Shown here piece after piece: positions 29,201 to 41,287 of a stretch of DNA of 64,000 bases. The notes beneath the pieces are model-generated. The model ran no database searches, was not told the DNA's origin, and worked only from the letters and a program-made list of their open reading frames with translations. The position numbers and the translations under genes are program-made. How positions within the stretch are numbered: position 1 is the first letter of the stretch; the number at the start of each line of letters is the position of its first letter. Source of the stretch: Heligmosomoides polygyrus polygyrus (taxonomy: Eukaryota > Nematoda > Chromadorea > Rhabditida > Heligmosomidae). The DNA is taken from NCBI GenBank assembly GCA_947396885.1, contig OX377204.1, forward strand, positions 18,359,706 through 18,423,705, written 5' to 3'.

Positions 29201-32200
29201 TAGAAAAGGAGAAAACTTTTATGTGGCTTATGCTACGACTTGCGGTAGCCAGTCAATCCATGAGTGTTTGGTCCTTACCAGAGAGGTCTGATACCAACTC
29301 ATCGTTTTTGGAGAGATGGAAAGCTTGGTTGGCCTCGGCGGGAAATCCCATCCAGGAACTTCGATTCAGGTTGCACGCGAAAGCCAGCGCGCAGCATGTA
29401 GCAACGAATGCAGCAACGGTAACAAGATTGTGACAGGCATTCAGCCCATGCGCAATCAATCGAGTCCGAAATGCAAGGTTTCGTGAGGGGGCATGGCGCG
29501 ATCTTAACTCCTTACACGCCTCAGAAATCTCGTTACCTTGTGCTCTCATATGAGTCTCAAACATCTTCAAAAACTTTGCTAGCAGCAATGTTAGAACCTT
29601 TCAAATAGTACCTGCATTTTTCACAATCCTTAATAGTGTCTTTAAGTTTTAAACCTTGAAAAAAGCACAAGTCAATCGTTACGGCCACTTTGTGATGAAA
29701 TTATAACTGGTATTCAAACGGAACACAATCAATCAATTGTAAAATGCAAGATTTTAGACGAGTGCATGGCGCACTCCATACCGCTCATTTGTCAGAAAAT
29801 TTCTATTTTCTTAAACTTTCATATGGACTCTTAACTTTTCAGTACATTCAGTGTGAGCGAAGTTATCACCTTTCAAACAGTGTATTCATTTTTTGAGACA
29901 CCCTGTATGTGGCGCATGCTATAGAATGAAGGCTTTACGTTGGTTTTTACCCTTGGTCCTCTATATTTGCAAACAACCCATTAGGATGAGCCACGCATTC
30001 ATTCAAATACTGTTACATAACCTCTATTACATATCCTGGTGGCCTCCTGAAAGGAAGTTTCTCCTCTATAACGACACCAGCGTCGGTCGACGGCTTTGCC
30101 TGCATGGCATCCGCCGGCCACGCGGGCTAGGCGATTCCGCCGGCATCGGCTCCACGGGCCACGAAAGGCTAGCCGGCTTTGTCGGCGTCGAGTATGACGG
30201 GCCACGCTATTGACGTAGCCTAACTGCGCTCAATCCAAACAACTTCGAATGGGAGAATCTTACAGTCCACAGCGAAGAAGCAAGCATATGGCGCACTAAA
30301 AGATGAGATCGCGCCATGCACTCCAAAAGTTCACTGCAGCTTTTTTTGATTGATAGTGTAAATGCCACTTACATGAACCCCCAAAGTGGGGATATGTGTG
30401 TTCCTTGAAGTTGTATTTATTGTTTAACTTCTGCTATCAACCGAATAAAAAACGCAACGTCTTGGAAGAGTGTTCAAACGATAAGTAGGAAGCATGAGTG
30501 GGTGGGAGAAACTGATCCATGGGCTCAACCCAGCGAACTACGAATGGGAGAATCGTACAGCCCACAGATAACAAGCAAGCATTTAGCGCATTAAAAGATG
30601 AGGTCGCGCCATGCACTCCAAATGTTCACCGCAGCTTTATGTGATTGATAGTGTAAATGCCACTTACACGACAAAGTGGGGATATTTGCCTTCCTTACAG
30701 TTGTATGTTTTGTTTAACTTTGCAATTTATTACACTTATTGGGCCAGGTGAACTGAAAAATTTTAAGTAATGTTACATAGCAAAATTTTCAGAGCAGAAC
30801 ATTATGTTGGACATTTTAATGCGTCTCTACAATACCGCTCAAATTCTTTGCAAAAAAGTCGCTTTGCGACGGATTAATCCGTCACAAAGCGTCGCCTTGC
30901 CATAACTTACTTTAAATTTGCTCTTTTGGATTCCAGCTAACACCATTCGAATCCCCTCTTCACTGCACATTCGATGCTTCCAAGTTGTGTTTAGTTCATG
31001 AACCTCTGACCTAGTTGTAGTGCATTTTCGTCTGGAGGGCTCTTAATTGATTTACGACCTCTCCAAAACTGCCATTGGCGCCCACTTCGGAGACTCCACC
31101 AGCCGATTTCGGCGAAATCCGGAATTCTCCATTTCTCTCAAAAGATCCGAATTCAGCTTGTTGTGGCTACCATAGTGACACTAAACACCGCTTAGTTTGG
31201 TTGATTTTGATTTCACCGCATATTTTGTCCAATTGCTCGCAAGGTCCACTTTCAGGACGTCCTTTTTCAATAACCACCCCTTCCTTTGCGAACATTTATC
31301 TACGTTGATTTAGCTGAGAAAAGCTCCTTTCACGTCTAGTAAAACAGCTCCAAGAGCTAGAAAGCGACCGCTTTAATATGTCTTCAAAAACGCTGTTTTT
31401 TGTTCACTGTACTGGATTCTCCCATTTTGAATTCGTTGTAGTGTGTATAGAAAAGCAGTGAAGGTGATCCAACTTTTTTCAGTGGACGGTAGTAGGGTCG
31501 GTATTCCAAAACTAGCAGCAAATAATACTGGCTTTCTTCGGGGTGGTAATTTTGTGGCCTTTACTGCTATCCAAATTTCGTATTTTATCTCGTTTTCTTC
31601 AGTTTAACCTTCGGGTTGCTCTTGAATGTGAAAATGGTTTGGTTAGCTGTTTTGGCCGCGTCAACAGCTTTTCGGCAATGTAATATGGCTCAAATAGGAC
31701 ATAGTCGAAATTTTGCCTTTCTGCATGCAGTCGGTTCTGAGAGTGGGACTTGAACTCGGCCCGAGCCCCGTGCTCGGCGGCCGAGTCGCGGGTGACCTCT
31801 GCTCGGTTCGCACCTCGGTGCGATACCCATTGGCAGTGCACTACTCCATTAGAACAATAAAACCAACACCGATCGCTCTTTTGAGGTCTGTCCCAGTACT
31901 GTACACAGAAAGTTTAATGATTTGACAATTTTAACAAATTAACGACATCTTCCGCTAAAATCTGGTTTAACAAATTAACGGAAATTTTCGGAAACTTAAC
32001 AAAATTTTTAACGTATTTTTGAAAATTTGCATTGGATTGAATGTCCATCGACAAATTTGCTGTTCTAAATATACGTATAAATATAATAATATATGTAACG
32101 ATATATAATATATAATATATATATATTATAATAAGTAATATTAAGTAATATATATAACATATTTTCACGTCACTCTTCCAAGCTAACTAAGACTTTTCAA

Positions 32201-35200
32201 ATCAGAGTGAACTCTTCCGAATCAAAATTGGCTTCTTCTACTCTTCAAAAATGTTAGAATATTTTTTGTTTAAGGTAAATTTAAGTATAACTTCTTTTGC
32301 AGTTTTAATTTACTTCCCAATAATAGAACACATAGTTTGAATTTTTATAAAAAATTTATTTTTTGAGGAAAAACAATGATTCAAAGCTTGTTTAGAAGAG
32401 CAGGAAGGCGTCCTTTTTATACAACCAAGACAGAAATTGCGCCATGCCTACGTCCGAAACTTCGTGATTTTTACTCGATAGCAAAACATTTGTTTGCATG
32501 CAGTTTCGCACCTGCAAGCGGAGCAGCACAAACAATTGTAAGAAAACACGCGCATCCTAACTTTCTTACTGCATGTAAGCAGTATTTACACATCAAATAA
32601 ACGATACCTTGAACTTTTTAAGTGCATGGCGCGATCCAGTCCTTTAATGCACGGCATGATTGCTACCTTGCTGCACCTTAACGCAAAATTTAATTCATTA
32701 TTTTTTCTTAAGAGATAAAAATTTTATAAAATTATTCCTCTCAGTAGGCAGCTGAAGTAAAAAAAAATTCACAAAAAGTTATTCTAAGTTTCCTTTGAGC
32801 AAAAAATTATTTTAACCATCTTGAAGAGTCTTTAGTTTAACTTGTAAGAAGCTCATCTTGATTTGGAAGACTTTCAATTTGATTTCAAAATTTATAGGCC
32901 AGCTTAGAAGATTATCCAATTTGATTTGGAAAGTGCCGAGTTCGACGTGAAAATGGTATATAAAGGGTAAAAAATAAAGGAAGACGCTACCCAGTCTTTT
33001 TTGGGATGCGCCACGCCTTCTACTCCTACGGGAGTTTGTTTGGAAATCGTTTCTCCGAAACCCAAAAACTACCTGAATCGGGCATAAGAGAACTTTCGCA
33101 CCTAGCACACTCTTAGACCTCCCGTGAAGTGATTACTGCTCAATCTCATGTTTTTCTATTTCTTACTCATATGAGTTGAATACTGGATCGACCACAAAGT
33201 CCATATCCGGGATAGAAAGGTATGCAAAGTTTTTTTACTTAGGCTGAAAAACTGGTATTTATTGGGAGATGTTTGAATTTCAACCAGCAACAACGACATG
33301 CAAGTGTTTCAGACACTTTAGAATGAGTGAGGACAATTAAATCGTTAAAAACCGAGGACACTACGGCTGACATGAAACAGATCCAAAAGAGCGATCGGTG
33401 TTGGTTTTATTGCTCTAATGGAGTAGTGCACTGCCAATGGGTATCGCACCGAGGTGCGAACCGAGCAGAGGTCACCCGCGACTCGGCCGCCGAGCACGGG
33501 GCTCGGGCCGAGTCCAAGTCCCACTCTCAGAACCGACTGCATGCAGAAAGGCAAAATTTCGACTATGTCCTATTTGAGCCATATTACATTGCCGAAAAGC
33601 TGTTGACGCGGCCAAAACCTCTAACCAACCATTTTCACATTTAAGAGCAACCCGAAGGTTAAACTGAAGAAAACGAGATAAAATACGAAATTTGGATAGC
33701 AGTAAAGGCCACAAAATTACCACCCCGAAGAAAGCCAGTATTATTTGCTGCTAGTTTTGGAATACCGACCATACTACCGTCCACTGAAAAAAGTTGGATC
33801 ACCTTCCCTGCTTTTCTATACACACTACAACGAATTCAAAATGGGAGAATCCTGTACAGTGAACAAAAAACTGCGTTTTTGAAGACATATTAAAGCGGTC
33901 GCTTTCTAGCTCTTGGAGCTGTTTTACTAGACGTGAAAGGAGCTTTTCTCAGCTAAATCAACGTAGATAAATGTTCGCAAAGGAAGGGGTGGTTATTGAA
34001 AAAGGACGTTCTGAAAGTGGACCTTGCGAGCAATTAGACAAAATATGCGGTGAAATCAAAATCAACCAAACTAAGCGGTGTTTAGTGTCACTATGGTACC
34101 CACAACAAGCTGAATTCGGATCTTTTGAGAGAAATGGAGAATTCCGTATTTCGCCGAAATCGGCTGGTGGAGTCTCCGAAGTGGGGGCCAATGGCAGTTT
34201 TGGAGAGGTCGTAAATCAATTAAGAGCCCTCAAGACGAAAATGCGCCACAACTAGGTCAGAGGTTCATGAACTAAACACAACTTGGAAGCATCGAATGCG
34301 CAGTGTAGAGGGGATTTGAATGTTGTTAATTGGAATCTATAGGAGCAAATTTAAAGTAAGTTATGGAAAGGGGACGCTTTGTCTTTCTTTCAAAGAATTT
34401 GAGCGGTATTGTATGTAACAGTATTTGAATGCGTGGCTCATCCCAAAGGGTTGGTTGTAAATATTATAATATAATATTAATATAATATTATATGACCAAC
34501 GGTAAACATCAACGTTATGCCTTTTTTCCATAGCATGCGCCACATATTCTACATCTACGCCATATTTCCGTTGCACAGCGCAGTGAAGTTGTTCAGACCA
34601 AACACGCATTCAATTTGCGTCCACAATATCATGTAGAAGTAGAACGCGTGGCCCAAGGATTAAATAATGTTGTTCATTATTCTTTATCCTTCATACTCTT
34701 ATAGTGCTGGGAGAATTGATTGCATTCTATTCGACTTCTTTAATCCAAGGCAAGCACAGGCCTTTTTTAGTTTTTTCGATATTTCAAAGATCTTAAAACC
34801 TATTTCGAAACCTTCCGTAAATATTGAGTAACGGTAGAACAATGCTGTCTCCTGCGTGTAGACAAGAAAGACAGCTTTAACCTTCACTATCCTTCTGCAC
34901 AGTGCCTTAGCGCATCTAGCCAGAACAAAGAAAATAGCCAGCACATGAGAGCGCACCTACCATAGTTCACAGCTCATTAGTTTAATATTGAGTGAAAAAA
35001 TCTAGCCATTCCTGGTGGCGTAGCCGGAGGCGGCGCTGGCTTTCGCGTGCACCCTGAATCGAAGTTTCTGGATGGGATTTCTCGCCGAGGCCAACCAAGC
35101 TTTCCATCTCTCCAAAAACGGTGAGTTGGTATCAGACCTCTCTGGTAAGGACCAAACACTCATGGATTGACTGGCTACCGCAAGTCGTAGCATAAGCCAC

Positions 35201-38200
35201 ATAAAAGTTTTCTCCTTTTCTAACTTCTCCATAAACACAAGAAATTTTCCTCCAGGAAAAAACAAAAATAAAGCAAAAGTAAGTAGAAATAAAGTAAAAA
35301 TTTAATGGAGGGCAACGGTCAAGCAGATTGTGATCATGAAATACTAGGAGATCCAGAGAGCTATGCATTTCTATACATTAAGTAAGAAATAGGCTTTAAT
35401 ATGTCGAATATCTTCCTTCATTAGCTACTTGGCAGCTGTGGGTGTAATTATCTCCCGCGAGCACAGGGGTCAGCGGCGCCAGGCAGGAATTAGGTCACTG
35501 AACTTTTATTTAGGCGCTCGCTAGGCGATTTTGAGCTCATCGGGAAGAGGGCTCGGTGCTGATCACGAATATGTGATTCAATTTGCAATGCGCTCAATTT
35601 GAAGAGCGCTACAGAAAAGCGGCGGAAAAGGCGGTTTTTTTCGCTTTTTCCGCCCAAAGACCAAAAGATAAGGCCGGTATTGTACATCCTCAGTTACTTC
35701 AAAATTGTGTTTTAGAGCTAGGTATGAGGAGGCGGCCCTGCACATAAAAGCAGAAGACCTTACTGTCGTCTTAGGAGTGCGGTAGGATATCTTTTTAGAA
35801 TCACCTCTCGTTACCGATGGCAAAATCTTGCAAAACTGCGAAACATCAACGTCCATGATCCCTGATAACATTTTGAAGATAACACAAACGTCTCTTAGAT
35901 TCCTACGCGACTCAAACGTGTGGAGATTGGAATATTTGTTTCTTATGCGTGAGCGAGGAATCCTAGAAAAGAGGAAGCTTCCAGATCTAATATTTTCCTC
36001 ATGTAATTGTTTTGAACCTTCTCAATAAAATTGACATCATTCTTTTTGAGAGGGGAAAAAACAGTAGAACCAGTAAGAAAAAACAGTAGCTAATGCACGC
36101 AATGCTACCACCACAGAGTAGCGGTGGAAGAGCCGCTACCCGTAGTCACTAGGCGACCAAGAACCACCTCTGATGTAGACTTCGCTACCGTCGTTTTCAA
36201 AGACTGCCACGTGGACAAGATTCGACGCACACCGCTTGTGCCGAGGCAGGAGTATGTATATTTGGTGCCTTATGACCCCATTATCATTGTCCTTACGCTC
36301 CTTCGCCCCCAGGAACGAAGTGTGAAAATGTGCAACTGCAAAGGTGCAGGAATGCTACGTCTCGATCTTGGCAAATAGGCTTTTTTTCCTCCGCGGTTCG
36401 CCCTTCTGGAGCCGGATTCATCAACGACTTACAGCAATTTAACGGAGAAAATACAGTCGGAATTCCTGATAGCGCGGTAAACTCTTCACCATATCGCTTG
36501 ACAAGCCGCACTATCAGCGATTTCGGCTGTTTTTTTCCGTTGAGTTGCTGAAAGTCGTTGATGAATTCGACACCAGTTCGAAAGTATCTGTCCTCTTTTA
36601 GGCTAATCACTACAAAACACGCCATTAGGCTGCTTGATCTTAGTTTATGAGTTTGCAGTTGTAACTAGTAAAAAGAGAAACCTGGTCATCGGAGCTTCTT
36701 GCCTTGAACAAGGGCCTCGTCGTTATGAAGTCGTACGTTACACATGCTGCAGACCACACATCTAAATAATAAAGTTGGAAGTGGAATTGCACGATGGAGT
36801 TTCGTTGCCATTCACCTATAGCTGGGGTTAAAGTAGTGCTTCCAAATAATAGTTCTGGTGGTCGGTAGTATCTGGTGACCTGTAAGAAATGTGGGCTGAA
36901 CAAATCTGTATGCCACCTAGATCAGTGATGTAGTGGCGTGGTTTTTCACGCGTTCCCTCTCTCTTGGCCTGATCCTCGGTTAAGGATTAGCCAAAACTAA
37001 TGATCGTAGGGCGGTATTCACAAGATGGACGTCGTATTTTTTATTCCTTCGACAAAATTAACAGTAACGCTGACCTGATACGATGATGTGGCAACGGTTC
37101 CAAAGTGGACGGCGTTTCCAAAGTCGGCTAGCTTCAGAATTCCCTCCTGAAACGTTAGCAGCACCTTAACCATTTCAAAAAAAGCAACACTGCAAGCGGT
37201 ACCATATGATTTAGGACAAGGTTTGAAGGTTTAATATCCAGATGTATGATCTTGCTCTTGTAGAGGCAGTTCACCGCTGAGAACAGCTGGTATGAGTACA
37301 GCTAAAAAGAGACAAAGATGAGACATTGAAAATTAGCTGCTTTCTGCCTTCAAAGTCACCTCGCCACATTTCCATTGTATCGTGGCAATTTTTAGAACAC
37401 ACCGAGATTCAAGGCGCGTGCACGTTCGGTAGAGGGAGGCGCCGTCTGTCGCGTGCACTCCGTTTTCAGGTTCTCAGTTCTTGTGTGAGGCAGACCAGCC
37501 AGGTCTTCCATCTCTTCGAGGTCGGTGAATTGGTACTGTAGCGAGTCGATGGCCCTACTCGTAGGGAATCGTGCGCTTAGCACGCGCAGGTTGAAGGAGG
37601 GCTTTGTGCAAATTTTTTGCAGTTTTTTAAAAACCCTGTCTGCCTGCTCATTCGACGTTAACCCCGGAGCTCACCATGTCTAGAAACGCGAGTTTAGCTG
37701 AGCAATTCAGATATAGATCTTATGGCCGTTATAATCGTGAAATTTGAGGTCCATATATTTACTTATGTCATTATGCTCTTTTAACGTTTTTGTTTTTGAT
37801 ATTACTAACTTTATATGCACGCCGAAAATGTCCAGGCTAGCTATTAGGTTGGAAAAAAAGTCTTTTCATTTTTTTCAAAGATTTATTACTTCACAACTAC
37901 AAAGTCAAATCAATTGAGATAAACTCTATTTTGTTCTACTACACTTCTCCAAAGACTGGGTGATTTTCCAATTCCTCTCGCTTAAAAGACTGCAGTTCTG
38001 GAGTCGAACCATTGATAAATCCAATTTTTGAGGTCTTCATCCGTTCCAAAATATTTCTCTCCAATTTCTTGCTTGAGAGCACGGAAGAGATGGTAGTCGG
38101 TAGGGGCGAGATCAGGGCTATACGGTGGATGTGGCATTACCTCCCAGCCCATCCCCTTTATTGTTTCTCTTGTGAGTCTTGCAACATGTCACTTTGCGTT

Positions 38201-40476
38201 GTCATGCAGAATCATCACCTTCGACTTCTCCGGCCTGTTTTCTTGGAGAGTTGCGACGACTTTGTGGAGTTGGCCGCAGTATGTGACAGCAGTAAGTGTC
38301 TCTCCACTTCTGAGAGTTTGCCGATAAATCACTCCTCTGATATCCACCAAACACTCAAGAGAATCTTCCGTTCGTGAACATTGGGCTTGAGATCAGACTT
38401 AGGGCTCTCTCCCTTTTGTACCCATTGCCTTTTCCTCGGAAGTTGGCACACAGAACCCAGGACTCTTCGCCTGTCACAATCCGCGGAAGAAACGATTTTC
38501 TTCCTTATCTGGACAGAAGAGAAGCAGCGATGGAGAGCCGTCGACCTTTCTGAGTGTCTGACAGGGCATGTGGAATCCAAGCTCCAAATTTCCATGAAAG
38601 CCAAGATTCTTCAGATGGATCCCCACTATCCTATGAGACACTTCGAGCTTCTCTGCCAGCTGACGTGTCGTCTGCCAACTATCGGTACGAAGAAGATGGT
38701 GTAGTTCACTGTCGTCCAATCCAGTTGGCCTTCCTGACCATGCTTGCCCTCAGTGAATAATTTCCCTTTAAAGACTTTCCGAACCACTCATAACAGGCGC
38801 GATGAGTAGTAGATCCCAAGCCATATATGTGGTTAATTTGGTCTGCTGCCTGACGTGCTGTGGATTCTTTAATGAATTCTTGAAGAATGCCGTGCTGAAA
38901 ACGGCCATGAGGTAGATCTGGCATTGAGTTCGGAAGATTGGATGGATAACGAATTACAAGAAGAGTCTTAACCTGTGTCCGCGTGCGAACGGTAGACAAG
39001 TGTGATAGGATTACGAAATCAGCAATCAACATTGGCTAGTGCGTTTACAAGGGGAAGGGTAAAAAAAATTTCGAAGTGTGAAGAGACTTTTTTCCAACCG
39101 TATACTGGTCCACACACTGTACTGTTAGTGTGCGTAGCTATAGATTAGTCGTGTTATCTTCGCAAAAGTACGTCACCTGAGCGTCGAGGCTATCGAAGCG
39201 TATGCCTTTCTCACGCAGTCTCTGGACGTCATCGGGAAGATAGTCCATAACTAGGCAGTGTATTGTCTGTAAGAAAAGACCGCTGCATCAAGCATTACAA
39301 TGATGTGCACTTCGTCTTCGAGTTAACCTGCTGATCGATTCTTCTTGTGAAGTGATACAGAAGAGTGACTACGTTTGGATGCGGAGGAATGCAGGACAGC
39401 ACTTCAATCTCAGGAAACAGTTTGTCCTTGGCAGCGATAACATTTTTTGGTTCCCTACAAGTTTGCTTTACTTCAAAGAAGATGCTTGACGTTTAAGAAG
39501 CTTTATTACTTATCAGCTTATTGCCGTTACGTTGTAAAAGCGTTAGTGAGAGATACGTGCTACAGATTCAGAGTGAACATCAGTGTAGTCACTGCACAAC
39601 CTAGTGGAGTGGGTGGTAACACTTGCCCGTCGTCAGCCCATGGTGAAGTAAATAGAATGCCTAGTTCATAGACTTCACCATTTATCTACTTCATAATCAA
39701 TTTTATGCTTTCATCAGACGCTTCGGAAAAATTAGTTATAGGCCCACACACATATTTACTGCAACAAAGACTTTCTCGGGTCCGTTTTTAGAAGTTTGTG
39801 TAGAGCATGTAGCGGTTTTCAGCGGTTTGCAACCGAGAACTCGTCTGCGACCGCCCTTCGCAATGAAGCGCAAGTTTTCAATTTCGGACATTTTCATGGC
39901 TCCATGCGAAACACGTATCCCAAACGATAGAGCTTGAGCTCTTGAGCTGAAATACGGCTTTGGTTTTTCAAATAGGTGACTTTTAGACTAGTTTTATCAA
40001 AAAGACGCAAAAACCGTAAAATCGCGATTTTTGCGGCGTCTATTCAAAAGACGTACTGTGATTCGTTCACATATTGGCAGAAGTCAGCATCTGCGAAACA
40101 TCTGACTGAACAAGGGTGAACGATTAGGGTCTCTAAATGTTCTGAACTCGAACAACCAATGAAGCAATACGGTTAAGATTCAATATCTAGGTCCTTGACT
40201 TTTAGGGTCAGGTTTATTCGCAGTGACTGCCCTGATGATATGGTGTTGTTCCGCTTGTGCATGTAACGGCGATGTCCCTCTGCCTCGTATTTTGCAATAG
40301 ATCGTTGCAAAAAAATGCACATACCAAGAGTTTTTAATAGCTACTCTTCGTTTCTCAGGTTCGGTGAGCTCTGCGAGGTAAACGTTCGAAAATCGACCGC
40401 TTCCACATACCCGCTCGCCTAAAACGTATATGATGTCTGATGTTGTCCTTGTTGAGCAGGGAAAGAGTAAAGAGAT
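26275..40476 (-). CDS. GSK3-like CMGC protein kinase, 8 exons identified, incomplete
   Basis: Exons, 5' to 3': 40476-40325, 39454-39328, 39266-39177, 37301-37203, 37146-37075, 36879-36816, 36761-36682 and 26400-26275. All splice GT-AG and every phase matches. Kinase landmarks: a degenerate glycine loop (GERVCGSGRFSNVYLA), the catalytic Lys in VAIK, an alphaC-type EIEVL, the catalytic loop IIHLDIKPSN, LADFG, TRYYRPPELLFG and DVWSAACV. The RYYRPPELLFG and ALSLLQEILIYDPTKR motifs point to the GSK3 branch, closest in style to divergent nematode GSK3-like kinases. HRD is HLD here. Missing from view: the start, the subdomain X segment between the last two exons, and the tail. Intron 7 (26401-36681) holds a large palindrome and intron 3 a mariner. 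Substrate unknown. Confidence 0.85.
26977..26993. repeat. Poly-C tract
   Basis: An uninterrupted run of about 17 C following (TCC)n, inside the 10 kb kinase intron. Likely length-variable and prone to sequencing error. Confidence 0.9.
30240..30720 (+). repeat. Tandem duplication of about 185 bp in the left palindrome spacer
   Basis: Segments 30240-30427 and 30536-30719 align end to end (GAATGGGAGAATC, GCGCCATGCACTCC, GATTGATAGTGTAAATGCC, AAAGTGGGGATAT). They are separated by about 108 bp. No right-arm counterpart was seen. Confidence 0.75.
34450..34680. repeat. Facing SINE-like pieces and AT palindrome
   Basis: An ATATAATATAATATTA palindrome (about 34460-34495) precedes a reversed SINE tail (GCATGCGCCACATATTCTAC, near 34535). 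A forward SINE body with AACGCGTGGCC and a TTCTTTATCC tail follows, about 34580-34690. Confidence 0.5.
36124..36235 (+). repeat. Dispersed repeat E, copy in the kinase intron
   Basis: TGGAAGAGCCGCTACCCG, then CGCTACCGTCGTTTTCAAAG and CTGCCACGTGGA. Matches copies at 47.3 and 60.2 kb. Confidence 0.6.
36417..36567. repeat. Inverted repeat in the kinase intron
   Basis: ATTCATCAACGACTTACAGC at the left pairs with GCTGAAAGTCGTTGATGAAT at the right, and the adjoining TTAACGGA pairs imperfectly with TCCGTTGA. About 150 bp in total. A minus-strand ORF through it is a by-product. Confidence 0.65.
37847..39100 (-). mobile_element. Decayed mariner transposon in kinase intron 3
   Basis: Length 1.25 kb with terminal repeats GGTTGGAAAAAAAGTCT (left) and its reverse complement (right, 39084-39099), bounded by TA. 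The minus strand carries a frameshifted mariner transposase. The N-terminal helix-turn-helix region (ILQEFIKESTARQAADQIN) is near 38880, followed by DSWQTTRQLAEKLEVSH (about 38690). The catalytic motifs MILHDNAKCH (about 38215) and PPYSPDLAPTDYHLF (about 38105-38150) follow, the latter with the DD34D-type third Asp. Several frame changes lie between the blocks, so it is inactive. Being intronic, it should not alter the kinase protein. Confidence 0.9.
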
Positions 40477-40550
40477 CTGAAACCCAATCTGAGGGGCGTC
40501 GGCTAACCAGGAGACTATCTCAACGGTAGGTCGGAACGGACCAAGTGTTG

Positions 40551-41287
40551 TACAGGGTGCGTAAAAGTATTGACGCAGTAAATGGCGGTTGTGGAAATAA
40601 TAATGCGCAGCAAATTTAGAAATATTTATTTGAGAAATATGGAAAATGATCTTACAAATACGATAGAATAACTCGCAGTCGACATTGGCTCCTCTGCTGT
40701 GAATACAGGAGCGAAAACGGCGGAAAAATTCATGAGCACGTGCCGCAAGTAATCGTTTGCATTTTGTTCCGTGCTTCGAACAGGGTAGCCTTCTGCGACT
40801 GGTCACTTCTGTTGAAAGTAGAACAGACCTCATTCTTCAAAATCGCCTAGAAAGAGTAATCCAGCGGATTCATGTTCAAGCTGTGCTCTTCTGAGAAGCT
40901 GTTCACACCTGCGCGCGTTATCTGTTTGCCGTTATGGGACAGAGGTTGACAATTTTTGATTTGAACGTTATCGTGCTTGAACATCTTGTAATCATTATCT
41001 GTTATGACAGAGCCGCGGCCGACGTTTGGGTTGTTGACTTCTTTTCTCATCCACCATTTCAAACACAGCTTAATTCTTTTGTTAATGAAGTATTCATTTC
41101 CTTTGGTAACAGCCAGGAAAGGCTCACCGTAACCACGACGGTATCATGCTTCTTCAGTTTTTACAAGAATATTTTTTGAACACGATATAGACAGCAAAAA
41201 TAACACACAAAAACTTCGAAAAGTAGAAAGAGAAAGTTGGAGCTGAAACAAAAACTAGGTGCGTCAATACTTTTTACGCACCCTGTA
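40551..41287 (-). mobile_element. Tc1/mariner-type remnant with CAGGGTGCGTAAAAG ends
   Basis: Inverted repeats CAGGGTGCGTAAAAGTATTG (40553) and its reverse complement ending at 41285 are flanked by TA on both sides. Minus-strand coding remnants include NMNPLDYSF (third-Asp region, about 40860) and the C-terminal FFRRFRSCIHSRGANVD (about 40680-40730). At 0.74 kb it is heavily deleted. It sits 75 bp upstream of the first identified kinase exon, and an open frame reads from it into that exon by chance. Confidence 0.8.

Larger units (their letters stand above)
28740..35687. repeat. Large imperfect palindrome in the kinase intron
   Basis: Two nested pairs of arms face each other. The outer pair is 28740-29388 with 35040-35687; the inner pair is 30827-31890 with 33375-34420. 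Both are nearly identical after reverse complement, apart from small substitutions and an insert at 30852-30885. Left spacer 29389-30826 (1.4 kb) and right spacer 34421-35039 (0.6 kb) differ, and the central loop is 31891-33374. The 77-residue ORF at 31075-31308 is repeated at 34191-33958 with one change, but it shows no domain and is not a supported gene. Total paired length is about 1.7 kb per arm. Confidence 0.88.

Noticed and set aside
31075..31308. 77-codon ORF conserved in both palindrome arms (also 34191-33958)
   Set aside because: Conservation is explained by arm identity; the two copies differ at one residue and no domain is recognisable.
37845..39102. Functional mariner transposase or domesticated gene
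   Set aside because: The transposase blocks lie in different frames with several breaks and sit inside a kinase intron.
40180..40833. 217-codon minus-strand ORF as one gene
   Set aside because: It is a chance read-through from the Tc1-type remnant (40551 onward) into the first identified kinase exon; the splice acceptor at 40477 separates them.
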